DNA from: Arthrobacter sp. ZGTC131
GTDB taxonomy: Bacteria; Actinomycetota; Actinomycetes; Actinomycetales; Micrococcaceae
Assembly (NCBI RefSeq): GCF_002929275.1
Contig: NZ_PJIK01000003.1
Span: 186,001 to 250,000, forward strand
DNA length: 64,000 nt
Direction of reading: 5' to 3'
The notes under the pieces are model-generated. The model was not told the DNA's origin, searched no databases, and saw only the letters and a program-made list of their open reading frames with translations. This document shows, in pieces, positions 1 to 8,049 of this stretch (position 1 is its first letter; the number at the start of each line of letters is the position of its first letter). Both the position numbers and the translations under genes were made by a program.

Positions 1-99
1 AACGGTCACCAGGAGGTAGGGGCGTTGGAGGATCCCGGCGGCTGGCGGGGCGGGGAGCGGCGGGGCGGATTCGTGCACGGCGGCCTGATCGGTAGTCAT
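1..99 (-). CDS. N-terminus of a membrane transporter (partial, runs off the window)
   Basis: Only the first 33 codons are present. The reverse strand from the ATG at 99 reads MTTDQAAVHESAPP, then a Pro/Ala-rich stretch, then ILQRPYLLVTV at the window edge. A short polar leader followed by this motif is typical of the N-terminus of an MFS efflux protein, but no membrane segment is visible, so the family is a guess. Four further ATGs lie upstream in the same frame (114, 129, 144, 159), one in each 15-bp repeat, so the true start may be any of them. No Shine-Dalgarno sequence precedes any of the five. The frame has no stop back to a GTG at 216. Confidence 0.5.
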   Translation of the reverse strand, partial: MTTDQAAVHESAPPLPAPPAAGILQRPYLLVTV

Positions 100-100
100 G

Positions 101-160
101 GGGCGGGCGGTCATTGGGCGGGCGGTCATTGGGCGGGCGGTCATTGGGCGGGCGGTCATT
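101..160. repeat. Four perfect 15-bp tandem repeats in frame with the flanking gene start
   Basis: The unit GGGCGGGCGGTCATT occurs four times without mismatch (101, 116, 131, 146), with a partial fifth copy GGGCGG at 161. On the minus strand each unit supplies an ATG followed by ACC GCC CGC CC, i.e. Met-Thr-Ala-Arg-Pro, in the reading frame of the partial gene starting at 99. The unit is five codons long, so copy-number change would not shift the frame but would change the number of possible start codons and the N-terminal length. Confidence 0.85.
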
Positions 161-167
161 GGGCGGC

Positions 168-207
168 GACGGTGCCCGGCACCGTCCCTGGAGCTAGGGG
201 GCCTAGC
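168..207. promoter_or_regulatory. Two palindromes upstream of the partial transporter gene
   Basis: Positions 168-186 form a perfect inverted repeat, GACGGTGCC-C-GGCACCGTC (9-bp arms, 1-bp centre). Immediately next to it, 193-207 reads GCTAGG-GGG-CCTAGC (6-bp arms). Both lie in the presumed promoter region of the minus-strand gene at 1-99 and downstream of the Lrp gene end. They are good candidates for repressor operators; the protein that would bind is not known. Confidence 0.45.
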
Positions 208-283
208 ATGCCACACGACACTGCCGGGACGCACCTCCCCGACCAGGTAGCAGCTGGCGCGGTTCCCAGCGTTGAGACGCGCG

Positions 284-1327
284 TCAGTTGCCACCCGGTT
301 GGGCGGACCCGGCAGGAACGACGACGGCGCCGCTCGCCGTCGAGTCCGGGTTCAGCATCCAGCCCACCCGTTTGACGGTGGTCAGCATGACGACGCTTTC
401 CACCAGTTCGATGCCCGGCACCTTCTGCTGCAGGGCGAGTTCGGCATCCATCACGTCAGCCAAGGACTGGAGCCACATGATGATCACGAAATTCGTGGGT
501 CCCGTGGTTGAGGCGCTGAGCCGCACGTTCCGGATGGTCCGGAGGGAGGCCGCCGCGGCTTCGTGCTGGCCGGCCGGTACGTTGACGAACCACTGGCAGG
601 TTACGGGAAAGGACGAGTATCTTTGCGCGATCTCGCACCGCAGGGACAGGATCCCGCTGGCCAGCACCCGGTTCAGCTGCCGTTGGACCGTGGCCGGGCT
701 GCGGCCGAGCGCGCGTGCGATGTCTGCCGCCGTCGCGCGCCCGTCCTTGGCGAGGAAGGGCAGGAGGGCCAGGTGGCTCGCGGGCAGCGGCGCCTGAACG
801 GCGTCGGAACGTTCGGGCTCCGCCGGCCCGGGCCGCGCCAGCGCCCTGACGGATGCCTGCTGCGCACGGCTCAGCACGTTCAGCCGCCAGGAATCACCGC
901 CGGTGTGCAGCCGGGTGCACAGTGCGGCCTGGTACTTGAGGAGCCCGTCAATGTCCTTCAGCCGCGAGACCACGTTGGTGCTGAACTCCTCCAGCGATCC
1001 GGTGATGACCGTCAGCATGAGGTCCCGGTTGCTCGCAGCCTCTTCGACCGTGACGATCTCCGGCATCCCTGCGAGGCGGGCTGTGACGTCCTCCCTGCGG
1101 TTCATCTCGCAGTCCACGGCCACGAACGCGAGGCACATCTGTTTCGGGTCGCCGATCAGGTGCGCCGTGATCCAAGAGGCGCCGCCTGACCGCAACCGTT
1201 CCCACCGGGCCGCGAGGGTGGTGGCATGGACGCCCAGGACCTCGGCGGCGTCGGCCCAGCTCAGCCGCGGTGCGATCTGCAGGGCATGGATAAGCGCCAA
1301 GTCGTCCTCACTCAGTTCCACGATCAT
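284..1327 (-). CDS. Lrp/AsnC-family regulator with duplicated HTH-ligand modules
   Basis: Transcription regulator of about 347 residues, roughly twice the usual Lrp length of 150-160. The first half (about 1-150) has an AsnC-type HTH beginning IVELSEDDLALIHALQIAP, followed by a ligand-binding ferredoxin-like domain. The second half (about 185-330) repeats the plan, with a second HTH in DGRATAADIARALGRSPATV and a second AsnC-type domain. It is divergent from the amidohydrolase and permease genes and probably controls them. The ATG at 1327 has GGAGG directly abutting it; the GTG at 1321 sits six bases after the same GGAGG and may be the real start. The effector is unknown, but an amino acid or N-acyl amino acid would fit. 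Confidence 0.88.
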   Translation of the reverse strand: MIVELSEDDLALIHALQIAPRLSWADAAEVLGVHATTLAARWERLRSGGASWITAHLIGDPKQMCLAFVAVDCEMNRREDVTARLAGMPEIVTVEEAASNRDLMLTVITGSLEEFSTNVVSRLKDIDGLLKYQAALCTRLHTGGDSWRLNVLSRAQQASVRALARPGPAEPERSDAVQAPLPASHLALLPFLAKDGRATAADIARALGRSPATVQRQLNRVLASGILSLRCEIAQRYSSFPVTCQWFVNVPAGQHEAAAASLRTIRNVRLSASTTGPTNFVIIMWLQSLADVMDAELALQQKVPGIELVESVVMLTTVKRVGWMLNPDSTASGAVVVPAGSAQPGGN

Positions 1328-1381
1328 CCTCCGCTCTGCGTGAATCCTGCGTATTTGGCTTCCCGAGTGGATATTTCCAGC

Positions 1382-1411
1382 ACTTCCACACAATGTGAAG
1401 TAGACCACTTC
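1382..1411. promoter_or_regulatory. Candidate Lrp-type operator: three ACTTC/GAAGT half-sites
   Basis: In the gap between the divergent lrp-like and amidohydrolase genes, ACTTC (1382), GAAGT (1397) and ACTTC (1407) alternate in orientation. GAAGT-N5-ACTTC is a 15-bp inverted repeat, the usual size of an Lrp-family site. The left pair encloses CACAATGTG, itself palindromic. Location and spacing suggest binding by the adjacent regulator; this is inference. Confidence 0.5.
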
Positions 1412-1452
1412 AGAATAGACCCACAGCGAGAAACCACAGACGAGGAGTACAC

Positions 1453-2754
1453 GTGCCGATTGCCGCAGACGCCCGGGAGATGCAGGGAGATATCGCCCGG
1501 CTCCGTCACGACCTGCACCGGGAGCCGGAGATCGGCCTCCATCTGCCGCGAACCCAGGAAAAAGTGCTGAAGGCCCTGGACGGCCTGCCGTACGAGATCA
1601 CGCTGGGCAAGGACACGACGTCGGTCACCGCAATCCTGCGCGGCGGCGCCAAGGACGGGACCGGCTCCGGGACCAACCCAGCCGCGGGCGGCGCCAACGG
1701 AGGGCCGCAGGACAGTCCCGGGAGCGCCCCGGCGGTGCTCCTCCGCGCCGACATGGACGGGCTGCCCGTCCAGGAAAAAACGGGTGTGGGCTACGCCTCC
1801 ACGATCGACGGCGCCATGCACGCGTGCGGCCACGACCTCCACACCTCCATGCTCGCCGGCGCCGCCACGCTCCTTGCCGAACGCCGGCACCAGCTGGCCG
1901 GCGATGTGGTGCTGATGTTCCAGCCTGGCGAGGAGGGCTTTGACGGCGCCAGCTACATGATCCGCGAAGGCGTGCTGGATGCCCCCGGCCGCCGGGTGGA
2001 CGCCGCCTACGGCATGCACGTGTTCTCCTCCCTCGAGCCGCACGGAACGTTCTGCACCAAGCCGGGGGTCATGCTCAGCGCCTCGGACGGCCTCGTTGTC
2101 ACGGTGCTGGGTGCCGGCGGCCACGGCTCCACCCCGCACTCGGCCAAGGACCCGGTCACAGCGGCCGCCGAAATGGTGACCGCCCTGCAGGTGATGGTCA
2201 CGCGCCAGTTCAACATGTTCGATCCCGTGGTCCTCTCCGTGGGCGTGGTCCACGCCGGCACCAAGCGCAACGTCATCCCGGAGACCGCCCGCATCGAGGC
2301 CACCATCCGCACCTTCTCCGACGAGTCCCGGCAGAAGATGATGGATGCCGTGCCGCGGCTGCTCAAGGGAATCGCGGCGGCGCACGGCCTGGACGTCGAT
2401 GTGGACTACCAGCAGGAGTATCCGCTCACCATCACGGACGAGGACGAGACGCACACGGCGGAAAACGTCATCGCCGGGCTGTTCGGCGAATCGAGGCTGT
2501 CGCGGTGGGCCACCCCGCTCGGCGGCTCCGAGGATTTCTCCCGCGTCCTGGCCGAGGTGCCGGGCACCTTCATCGGGCTGAGCGCGGTGCCTCCGGGCGC
2601 GGATCACGCCACCTCGCCGTTCAACCACTCACCGTACGCAACGTTCGACGACGGCGTGCTGGCTGACGGAGCCGCGCTCTATGCGGAACTCGCCATCTCC
2701 CGCCTGGCGGCGCTGGCAGCACAGTCCCCTTCCCCCGCACCGGCCGCTTCCTAG
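1453..2754 (+). CDS. M20-family amidohydrolase (hippurate hydrolase / N-acyl amino acid amidohydrolase)
   Basis: Cytoplasmic zinc-dependent amidohydrolase of 433 residues that should release an amino acid from an N-acyl conjugate. Metal ligands of the M20D family are visible: RADMDG near residue 97, HACGHDLH near 122, the Glu pair in QPGEEG near 159, and the C-terminal GGSEDFS. A HGSTPHS motif marks the lid/dimerisation domain. The start is a GTG preceded by GAGGAG at good spacing. A low-complexity insert rich in Gly, Pro and Ala (about residues 74-93) is unusual. It lies 25 bp upstream of a permease gene, suggesting an import-and-hydrolysis pair under the divergent Lrp-like regulator. The exact acyl substrate cannot be read from the sequence. 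Confidence 0.88.
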   Translation: MPIAADAREMQGDIARLRHDLHREPEIGLHLPRTQEKVLKALDGLPYEITLGKDTTSVTAILRGGAKDGTGSGTNPAAGGANGGPQDSPGSAPAVLLRADMDGLPVQEKTGVGYASTIDGAMHACGHDLHTSMLAGAATLLAERRHQLAGDVVLMFQPGEEGFDGASYMIREGVLDAPGRRVDAAYGMHVFSSLEPHGTFCTKPGVMLSASDGLVVTVLGAGGHGSTPHSAKDPVTAAAEMVTALQVMVTRQFNMFDPVVLSVGVVHAGTKRNVIPETARIEATIRTFSDESRQKMMDAVPRLLKGIAAAHGLDVDVDYQQEYPLTITDEDETHTAENVIAGLFGESRLSRWATPLGGSEDFSRVLAEVPGTFIGLSAVPPGADHATSPFNHSPYATFDDGVLADGAALYAELAISRLAALAAQSPSPAPAAS

Positions 2755-2779
2755 CCCACCCCACCACAGGGAGAAATCC

Positions 2780-4069
2780 ATGACCGCCATCATCAACCCG
2801 CAGCGCGCGGACCGGGCGTCCACCCGGAAGACCATCGTCGGCACCGGCATCGGCAACGCCGTCGAATGGTACGACTGGGCCATCTACGCGACCTTCACGC
2901 CGTTCATCGCCAGCCAGCTCTTCAGCAAGTCGGATCCGGCATCGGCGGTGCTGTCCACCCTGGCGATTTTCGCCGTCGGCTTCGTGGCCCGTCCGTTCGG
3001 CGGGTTCCTCTTCGGCTGGATCGGCGACAGGGTGGGCCGCAAGGCCTCCATGACGCTCGCCGTCGGGCTCGCCTCGCTGGGCAGCCTGATGATCGGCATC
3101 GCGCCGACGTTCGCCGCCGTCGGCGCCTGGGCCTCGCTGATGCTCCTGGTGGCCCGGCTGGTCCAGGGCCTGGCCCACGGCGGTGAGCTGCCGTCGTCGC
3201 AGACCTATCTTTCGGAGATGGCGCCCCGCGAGCACCGCGGATTCTGGGCCACCCTGATCTACACCTCCGGCACCGCAGGCATCCTGTTCGGAACGCTGCT
3301 GGGGGCCGTCCTGAACATGGCGCTGAGCACCGAGGTCATGAATGCATGGGGCTGGCGGATCCCGTTCCTGATCGGCGCCGCGATGGGCCTGTACGCGCTG
3401 ATCATGCGGTCCCGGCTGCACGAGACGGACGCCTTCGAGGGCGAGTCCGCCACCGAGAAGCGCGCGCCCATCTGGCCCCAGATTGTCCGCTACCGCAAGC
3501 AGGCCCTGCAAGTGATCGGCTTGACCGTGGGCCTCACGGTGATCTACTACATCTGGGGTGTGGTGGCCCCCAGCTATGCCACCACCGCGCTGAAGATCGA
3601 CCGCGGAGAGGCGCTGTGGGCCGGCGTCATCGGCAACATCGTGTTCATTGCCGCCCTGCCGTTCTGGGGCAAGCTGTCGGACCGGATCGGCCGCAAGAAG
3701 GTGCTGTGGGCCGGTGCCAGCGGCGCCGCCGTCATGCACTTCCCCATGACCTGGCTGCTGAAGGATTCCGCGTGGCAGCTGGCTGTGAGCATGTCCGTGA
3801 TGCTGATCTTCATCGCCGCGAGCGCCGCCATTGTGCCCGCCGTCTACGCCGAACTGTTCCCCACGAGCATCCGGACCGTGGGCGTGGGCGTGCCGTATTC
3901 CATCTGCGTGGCGCTCTTCGGCGGGACCGCTCCGTACCTGCAGCAGTGGCTCGGCACGACGCTCCAGATGCCTAACCTGTTCAACGTGTACGCGGTGGTT
4001 CTGCTTGCAGTGAGTGCGGCGTTCGTCTTCACCATCCCCGAGACCAAGGGCAAGGACCTGACGCACTAG
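2780..4069 (+). CDS. MFS transporter, metabolite:H+ symporter (MHS) family
   Basis: Inner-membrane permease of about 429 residues with roughly 12 hydrophobic segments. GNAVEWYDWAIYATF near residue 20 is the signature of the MHS branch (ShiA, KgtP, ProP relatives), and GDRVGRK is the conserved loop between helices 2 and 3. The ATG at 2780 follows AGGGAG. It lies 25 bp after the amidohydrolase and probably imports that enzyme's N-acyl or aromatic acid substrate. The gene ends 18 bp before a long inverted repeat. Confidence 0.9.
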   Translation: MTAIINPQRADRASTRKTIVGTGIGNAVEWYDWAIYATFTPFIASQLFSKSDPASAVLSTLAIFAVGFVARPFGGFLFGWIGDRVGRKASMTLAVGLASLGSLMIGIAPTFAAVGAWASLMLLVARLVQGLAHGGELPSSQTYLSEMAPREHRGFWATLIYTSGTAGILFGTLLGAVLNMALSTEVMNAWGWRIPFLIGAAMGLYALIMRSRLHETDAFEGESATEKRAPIWPQIVRYRKQALQVIGLTVGLTVIYYIWGVVAPSYATTALKIDRGEALWAGVIGNIVFIAALPFWGKLSDRIGRKKVLWAGASGAAVMHFPMTWLLKDSAWQLAVSMSVMLIFIAASAAIVPAVYAELFPTSIRTVGVGVPYSICVALFGGTAPYLQQWLGTTLQMPNLFNVYAVVLLAVSAAFVFTIPETKGKDLTH

Positions 4070-4087
4070 CCCTTCCCGTCCGCCCGG

Positions 4088-4148
4088 GTTGAGCTATCAG
4101 TTGCTGCTGTTCTGGAGGGCTCAGAACAGCAACGACTGATAGTTCAAC
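4088..4148. terminator. Long stem-loop between convergent permease genes
   Basis: Arms of 27 bp (4088-4114 and 4122-4148) match at 24 of 27 positions around a 7-base GAGGGCT loop; the inner ten pairs TGCTGTTCTG/CAGAACAGCA flank the loop with few interruptions. It sits between genes that converge at 4069 and 4182, so it can act as a bidirectional terminator. No U-tract follows on either strand. The unusual arm length would also fit a dispersed palindromic element. Confidence 0.7.
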
Positions 4149-4181
4149 GTGTTTGTGGAGGGGAGGGGGCAGCGACGGGGG

Positions 4182-5486
4182 TCAGCCGCCGACGTACCGG
4201 TTCCGCCCGGCCCGGTACCCGAACACCGCCGCGAGCGCGCCCACCGCGAGGAACAGCACCCCGGCGGCCGCGAACGATCCCGTTGCCTGGTGCAGCTGGC
4301 CCACCATGAGCGTTCCGGCGGACCCGAGTCCGTAGCCAACGCCCTGCATCATGCCGGAGAGGTGCGCAGCGGTGTGGCCGTCCCGGGTGCGGAGCATGAT
4401 CATGGTCAGGGCCACGGCGGTGAGGCTGCCCTGCCCTAGGCCCAGCAGCCCGGTCCACAGCCAGATCAGCTCCAGCGGGCCGAAGATGCTCAGCGCAAAA
4501 CCGCCGCCGGTCATGAGAGCCACCACCGTGTTGATCACCCGCTGGTCCCGGAACCTGGCGGCCAGCGCCGGGGCGAAGAGTGAGCCGAGCATCTGCAGCA
4601 CGATCGACGCCGACACGATCAGCCCCGCCGTTCCGCCGTCCACGCCGCGCTCGCGCAGGATGGGCGCCAGCCAGGCAAAGACGCTGAAGGACATCATGGC
4701 CTGCAGCACCATGAAAATTGTGACCTGCCAGGCAACCGCCGAGCGCCATACGTTGACGCCGTCCCGCACGGCCTTGTGCTGCCCGTGCCGCTGCCGTACG
4801 GCAACCGGAAGGAAAAGCAACATCACGACGGCGGCCGGCACCGCCCAGAACCACAGCGCCGGAGCCCAGTGCCCGGTCGCGTTGAAGACCGGGTAGGTGA
4901 AGCCGGCGCCCAGGGCAGCGGATGCGCAGATCGCCGTCGTGTACAGGCCGCCCATCAGCCCGAGCCGGTGCGGAAAGTCGCGTTTCACCAGCCCGGGAAG
5001 CAGCACGTTGCAGAGCGCGATCGCCGCGCCGCAGGCTGCCGTTCCGGCGAGCAGCGCCGGCAGGTGTCCGGCTCCGGGGAGGTCAGCGGGGCGGAGGAGC
5101 AGGCCCGCAGTCAGTACCGCCATGGCGCCGAACAGCACGCGCTCGGCGCCTAACCGGCGCGCCAGGACCGGGGCCAGCGGCGCGAACACCCCCAGCAGCG
5201 TCACCGGCACGGTGGTGAGCACCACCACCGCCCAGCCCGGCAGGCCGGCGTCGGACGTCACCTCCGGAAGTACCGCCGAAAAGCTGGAGAACACCGTCCT
5301 CAGGTTCAGGCCGATCAGCACCAGGCACAGTCCCAGGTACACCAGCGCCCGCCGGCTGCCGACGCGCGTGGGCTCGGCGGCCGGAACGTCATCGATCTCG
5401 GCATCCACGAGCGTGGAGACGGACGGGGCGGCGGCGTCGGAGGTGCTGGTGGACCGCGGATTTTCAGTGTGCGTCACAGGGCCCAT
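4182..5486 (-). CDS. CynX/NimT-family MFS transporter
   Basis: Membrane protein of 434 residues with a polar leader of about 45 residues and then about 12 hydrophobic helices. LIGLNLRTVFSSFSAVLPEV at the first helix and the overall pattern resemble the CynX/NimT group (cyanate, 2-nitroimidazole and related compounds). Substrate is not predictable. A second in-frame start is the GTG four codons in; neither start has a strong ribosome site. It is a single-gene unit convergent with the MHS permease, and its downstream gap holds the long stem-loop. Confidence 0.82.
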   Translation of the reverse strand: MGPVTHTENPRSTSTSDAAAPSVSTLVDAEIDDVPAAEPTRVGSRRALVYLGLCLVLIGLNLRTVFSSFSAVLPEVTSDAGLPGWAVVVLTTVPVTLLGVFAPLAPVLARRLGAERVLFGAMAVLTAGLLLRPADLPGAGHLPALLAGTAACGAAIALCNVLLPGLVKRDFPHRLGLMGGLYTTAICASAALGAGFTYPVFNATGHWAPALWFWAVPAAVVMLLFLPVAVRQRHGQHKAVRDGVNVWRSAVAWQVTIFMVLQAMMSFSVFAWLAPILRERGVDGGTAGLIVSASIVLQMLGSLFAPALAARFRDQRVINTVVALMTGGGFALSIFGPLELIWLWTGLLGLGQGSLTAVALTMIMLRTRDGHTAAHLSGMMQGVGYGLGSAGTLMVGQLHQATGSFAAAGVLFLAVGALAAVFGYRAGRNRYVGG

Positions 5487-5547
5487 TCTGGCAGGACGCT
5501 GCGCCGCCCCCGGGCAGCCGGCCTTGGGTCCTCTCCTGCGCGACGCG

Positions 5548-6795
5548 TCAACGGGCCCAGAGCGGCCAGAGCCGCTCGGCCTTGCGCCTGACCTCCGAGT
5601 AGGGAATTTCCGCGCTCTTGGCTTGGGCGAAGATGCTCAGACCCACCACCGACGTCGCGAGGGCACGGACCGTGTGGAAACGGTTTTCAAACAGACTCCG
5701 CTCACTGATCCACGACACCGCATCCGCTTCGGGTTTCCACGCGGCGGTGTATCGTGCCGCCGCGACGGGCAGTTGGTCCGGCAGGTTCCCCTCGGCTTTG
5801 ATGCACTGATCGAGTGCCATGGCCGACTCCATGGCGCCGTTGACTCCCTGCCCGATCGGCGGGTAGGGGGCCGCCGCGTCACCGATCAGCACGGCTTTGC
5901 CGCCGTGGAACTGTGAGCAGTTCAGGCTCCGTCCAATGTGATAGCACGTTCGCTTCGCGAAGGTTTCGACCTGTCCGTCGCCGGCGAATTCGAGAACGCG
6001 CGGGCAGCGTTCCTGCAGGAAGCGCCGGGCCTCTTCAGCGGAGGAGAATTCGATGTGTTTCTTCGTCCCTATCGCGCAGAACCACCTGGCGGACAAGGAT
6101 CCCTCGTCGCCTTTGATGGCTCCGGCCACGCAGAAGGGGCGCGTCGACAGCCCGTGCAGGTAATTCTTGTCCAACCGGTTTCCGACCTTGTCGAGTTCGA
6201 TCATGGTGCAGTAATTGGGGAAGGATTTGGCGGTGACGGTGAATCCGGGGATCTGATCCTGGAGGGCCGCGCGGGTCGTGGAGCCGGCCCCGTCCGCGCC
6301 GACGATGAGATCAAACGTTCTGGTCATCACGGTCCCGGTTTCAAGTGCGACCGTAAGGGACCCGGATACCGTGTCCGCGATTTCCACTCGGGTTTCGAAC
6401 TCCGTGGTCACGAGGTCGCCGTACTTTTCGAGGACTGACATGAGGGCGCGAAGGATGTCGCCCCGCGATCCGGTCCATCCCGGGAGCGTCCATTCCTCGG
6501 TTCCCCTGCCGGGGATCTTGAGGCCCTTGAAGCTGATCATTCTGTCGTCGAACTCGGAGCAGGCATCAATGTGCCGAAGGGCCTTGAGCCCGTGCCCGGA
6601 GATGTCGATCGTGTAGGAACGGTCCGGGTTGAAGCGCGGGGCGGCGTCAGGGTGGACGTCACGTTCGAAAACTGTTGACCTGAGTCCGCGGCGGGCGAGC
6701 GCAATCGCGAGCACCAGCCCGGACGGACCAGCCCCCAGGATCGCGATGGTTCCGGCGTTGGTCTTTGTCCCTGGCTCGGGAGGCGATGATTCCAT
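5548..6795 (-). CDS. FAD-dependent monooxygenase
   Basis: Flavoprotein hydroxylase of 415 residues. The N-terminal dinucleotide fold is AILGAGPSGLVLAIALARRG (about 17-36). A DG-type motif, VGADGAGS, lies mid-protein, and GDAAAPYPPIGQGVNGAMES is the FAD ribityl/pyrophosphate motif of class A hydroxylases. The layout resembles kynurenine 3-monooxygenase and salicylate hydroxylase relatives. The ATG at 6795 was chosen because CAGGAA lies seven bases upstream and the fold begins shortly after; an upstream in-frame ATG at 6915 would add 40 residues of unlikely sequence. No neighbour gives the substrate. Confidence 0.82.
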   Translation of the reverse strand: MESSPPEPGTKTNAGTIAILGAGPSGLVLAIALARRGLRSTVFERDVHPDAAPRFNPDRSYTIDISGHGLKALRHIDACSEFDDRMISFKGLKIPGRGTEEWTLPGWTGSRGDILRALMSVLEKYGDLVTTEFETRVEIADTVSGSLTVALETGTVMTRTFDLIVGADGAGSTTRAALQDQIPGFTVTAKSFPNYCTMIELDKVGNRLDKNYLHGLSTRPFCVAGAIKGDEGSLSARWFCAIGTKKHIEFSSAEEARRFLQERCPRVLEFAGDGQVETFAKRTCYHIGRSLNCSQFHGGKAVLIGDAAAPYPPIGQGVNGAMESAMALDQCIKAEGNLPDQLPVAAARYTAAWKPEADAVSWISERSLFENRFHTVRALATSVVGLSIFAQAKSAEIPYSEVRRKAERLWPLWAR

Positions 6796-6984
6796 GGCAT
6801 TTCCTGAAGGCCCGATGATATGGAATGGTCGGCTGCCGGGCGGGCCCGCTGGTCTCCGGACACGAACAGCCATAAGCGTGAGTCGGTGAGCGGCCGACCT
6901 CTGGGATAGCAACACTTTACGCCTGCCGGTTTAGGGAGTGAACCACCGGCATGCGCCTCCATGAACTCCACTATTCTGGAGGTG

Positions 6985-7947
6985 ATGAGTGAAACACCAG
7001 AATCCCCCGAGTCGCCTGACGTCGAGCCGCCTGAAAACGAGTCTCCCGCAAACCCGAACCAGCCCCGGCCCGTCACACCCGGCAGCCAGGCCTCCTTCGG
7101 AACCTACGGCGGTCGGCCGGTCAGCTTTGTGCGTCGCGGAACCCGGCTGCAAGGGCGCCGCCAGGCGGCCTGGGAAACGCACTCGGACCGCTGGGCCGTG
7201 GACGTTCCGCGTCACGTTGCGAACACCTCCGTCCACCCGGACTACACGTTCGACGCCGAAGCCGAGTTCGGCCGCACGGGGCCGCTGATCGTCGAGGTCG
7301 GCTCGGGGCTGGGCGACGCCATCTGCCATGCCGCCGAGGAGAACCCGGAGACGGACTTCCTCGCCGTGGAGGTCTATACGCCCGGGCTGGCCAACACCAT
7401 GATCAAGATCAACAGCCGCGGACTCACCAACGTCCGGGTCGTGGAGGCGAACGCCCCGGAGGTCCTGGCCACCATGCTGCCGCCGGGATCCGTCAGCGAA
7501 CTGTGGATCTTCTTCCCCGACCCCTGGCACAAGTCCCGGCACCACAAGCGCCGGCTCATCCAACCCGAGTTCGCCGAACTCGCCGCCAGGGCGATAAAGC
7601 CGGGCGGCCTCTGGCGGATTGCCACGGACTGGTCCAACTACGCCGTGCACGTGCGCGACGTCCTCGCCGGTTCGGCGGCCTTTGAGAACCTGCACACCGG
7701 AGAACGCAGCGGTCCGGAGAGCCCCCTCACGCACGTCTGGCAGAGCGGGGTCGAGTCGCTCGTGGGCGGTGCGCCGGTGAAGGAAGGCCGCGCCCCGGTG
7801 AGCACGGAGCACACAGGGCCCAACGAAGGCATTGACGAAACCGGCGGCTGGGCGCCGCGGTTCGAGGGCCGCATCCGCACCAGCTTCGAGAACAAGGCGC
7901 ACGAGGCCGGACGGTTGATCTTCGACCTCTGCTACCGCCGGCTGTAG
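6985..7947 (+). CDS. trmB: tRNA (guanine-N7-)-methyltransferase
   Basis: SAM-dependent enzyme that methylates G46 of tRNA. The SAM pocket is VEVGSGLGDA (about residue 97). The family hallmark is FFPDPWHKSRHHKRRL (about 175-190), followed by WRIATDWSNY. The first 40 or so residues are acidic and Pro/Glu-rich and poorly conserved. The ATG at 6985 has GGAGG only two bases away, whereas TATTCT lies eight bases upstream, so a leaderless transcript is possible. In-frame alternatives are a GTG at 6982 and an ATG at 6961. The gene stands alone between a divergent monooxygenase and a DUF1206 gene. Confidence 0.93.
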   Translation: MSETPESPESPDVEPPENESPANPNQPRPVTPGSQASFGTYGGRPVSFVRRGTRLQGRRQAAWETHSDRWAVDVPRHVANTSVHPDYTFDAEAEFGRTGPLIVEVGSGLGDAICHAAEENPETDFLAVEVYTPGLANTMIKINSRGLTNVRVVEANAPEVLATMLPPGSVSELWIFFPDPWHKSRHHKRRLIQPEFAELAARAIKPGGLWRIATDWSNYAVHVRDVLAGSAAFENLHTGERSGPESPLTHVWQSGVESLVGGAPVKEGRAPVSTEHTGPNEGIDETGGWAPRFEGRIRTSFENKAHEAGRLIFDLCYRRL

Positions 7948-8049
7948 CAGAGACGGGCCCGTCACCGGCGTGCCGCAGTACTGCCTACGGCGTCTGTTCC
8001 GGAGCCCTGACGCGTGGCACGATGATCGTGTGGCGGGTAGCCGCGGGAG

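Noticed and set aside
101-160. Possible CRISPR-like array
   Set aside because: Units are 15 bp, directly abutting and without spacers; it is a simple tandem repeat.
25-375. Plus-strand frame through the 15-bp repeat encoding a GGHWA repeat
   Set aside because: Overlaps the end of the Lrp gene, has no homologous features, and the minus-strand reading gives a plausible transporter N-terminus.
1324-4066. Two antisense frames of more than 430 codons opposite the amidohydrolase and MHS permease
   Set aside because: No recognisable domain or ribosome site; the sense frames carry complete family motifs.
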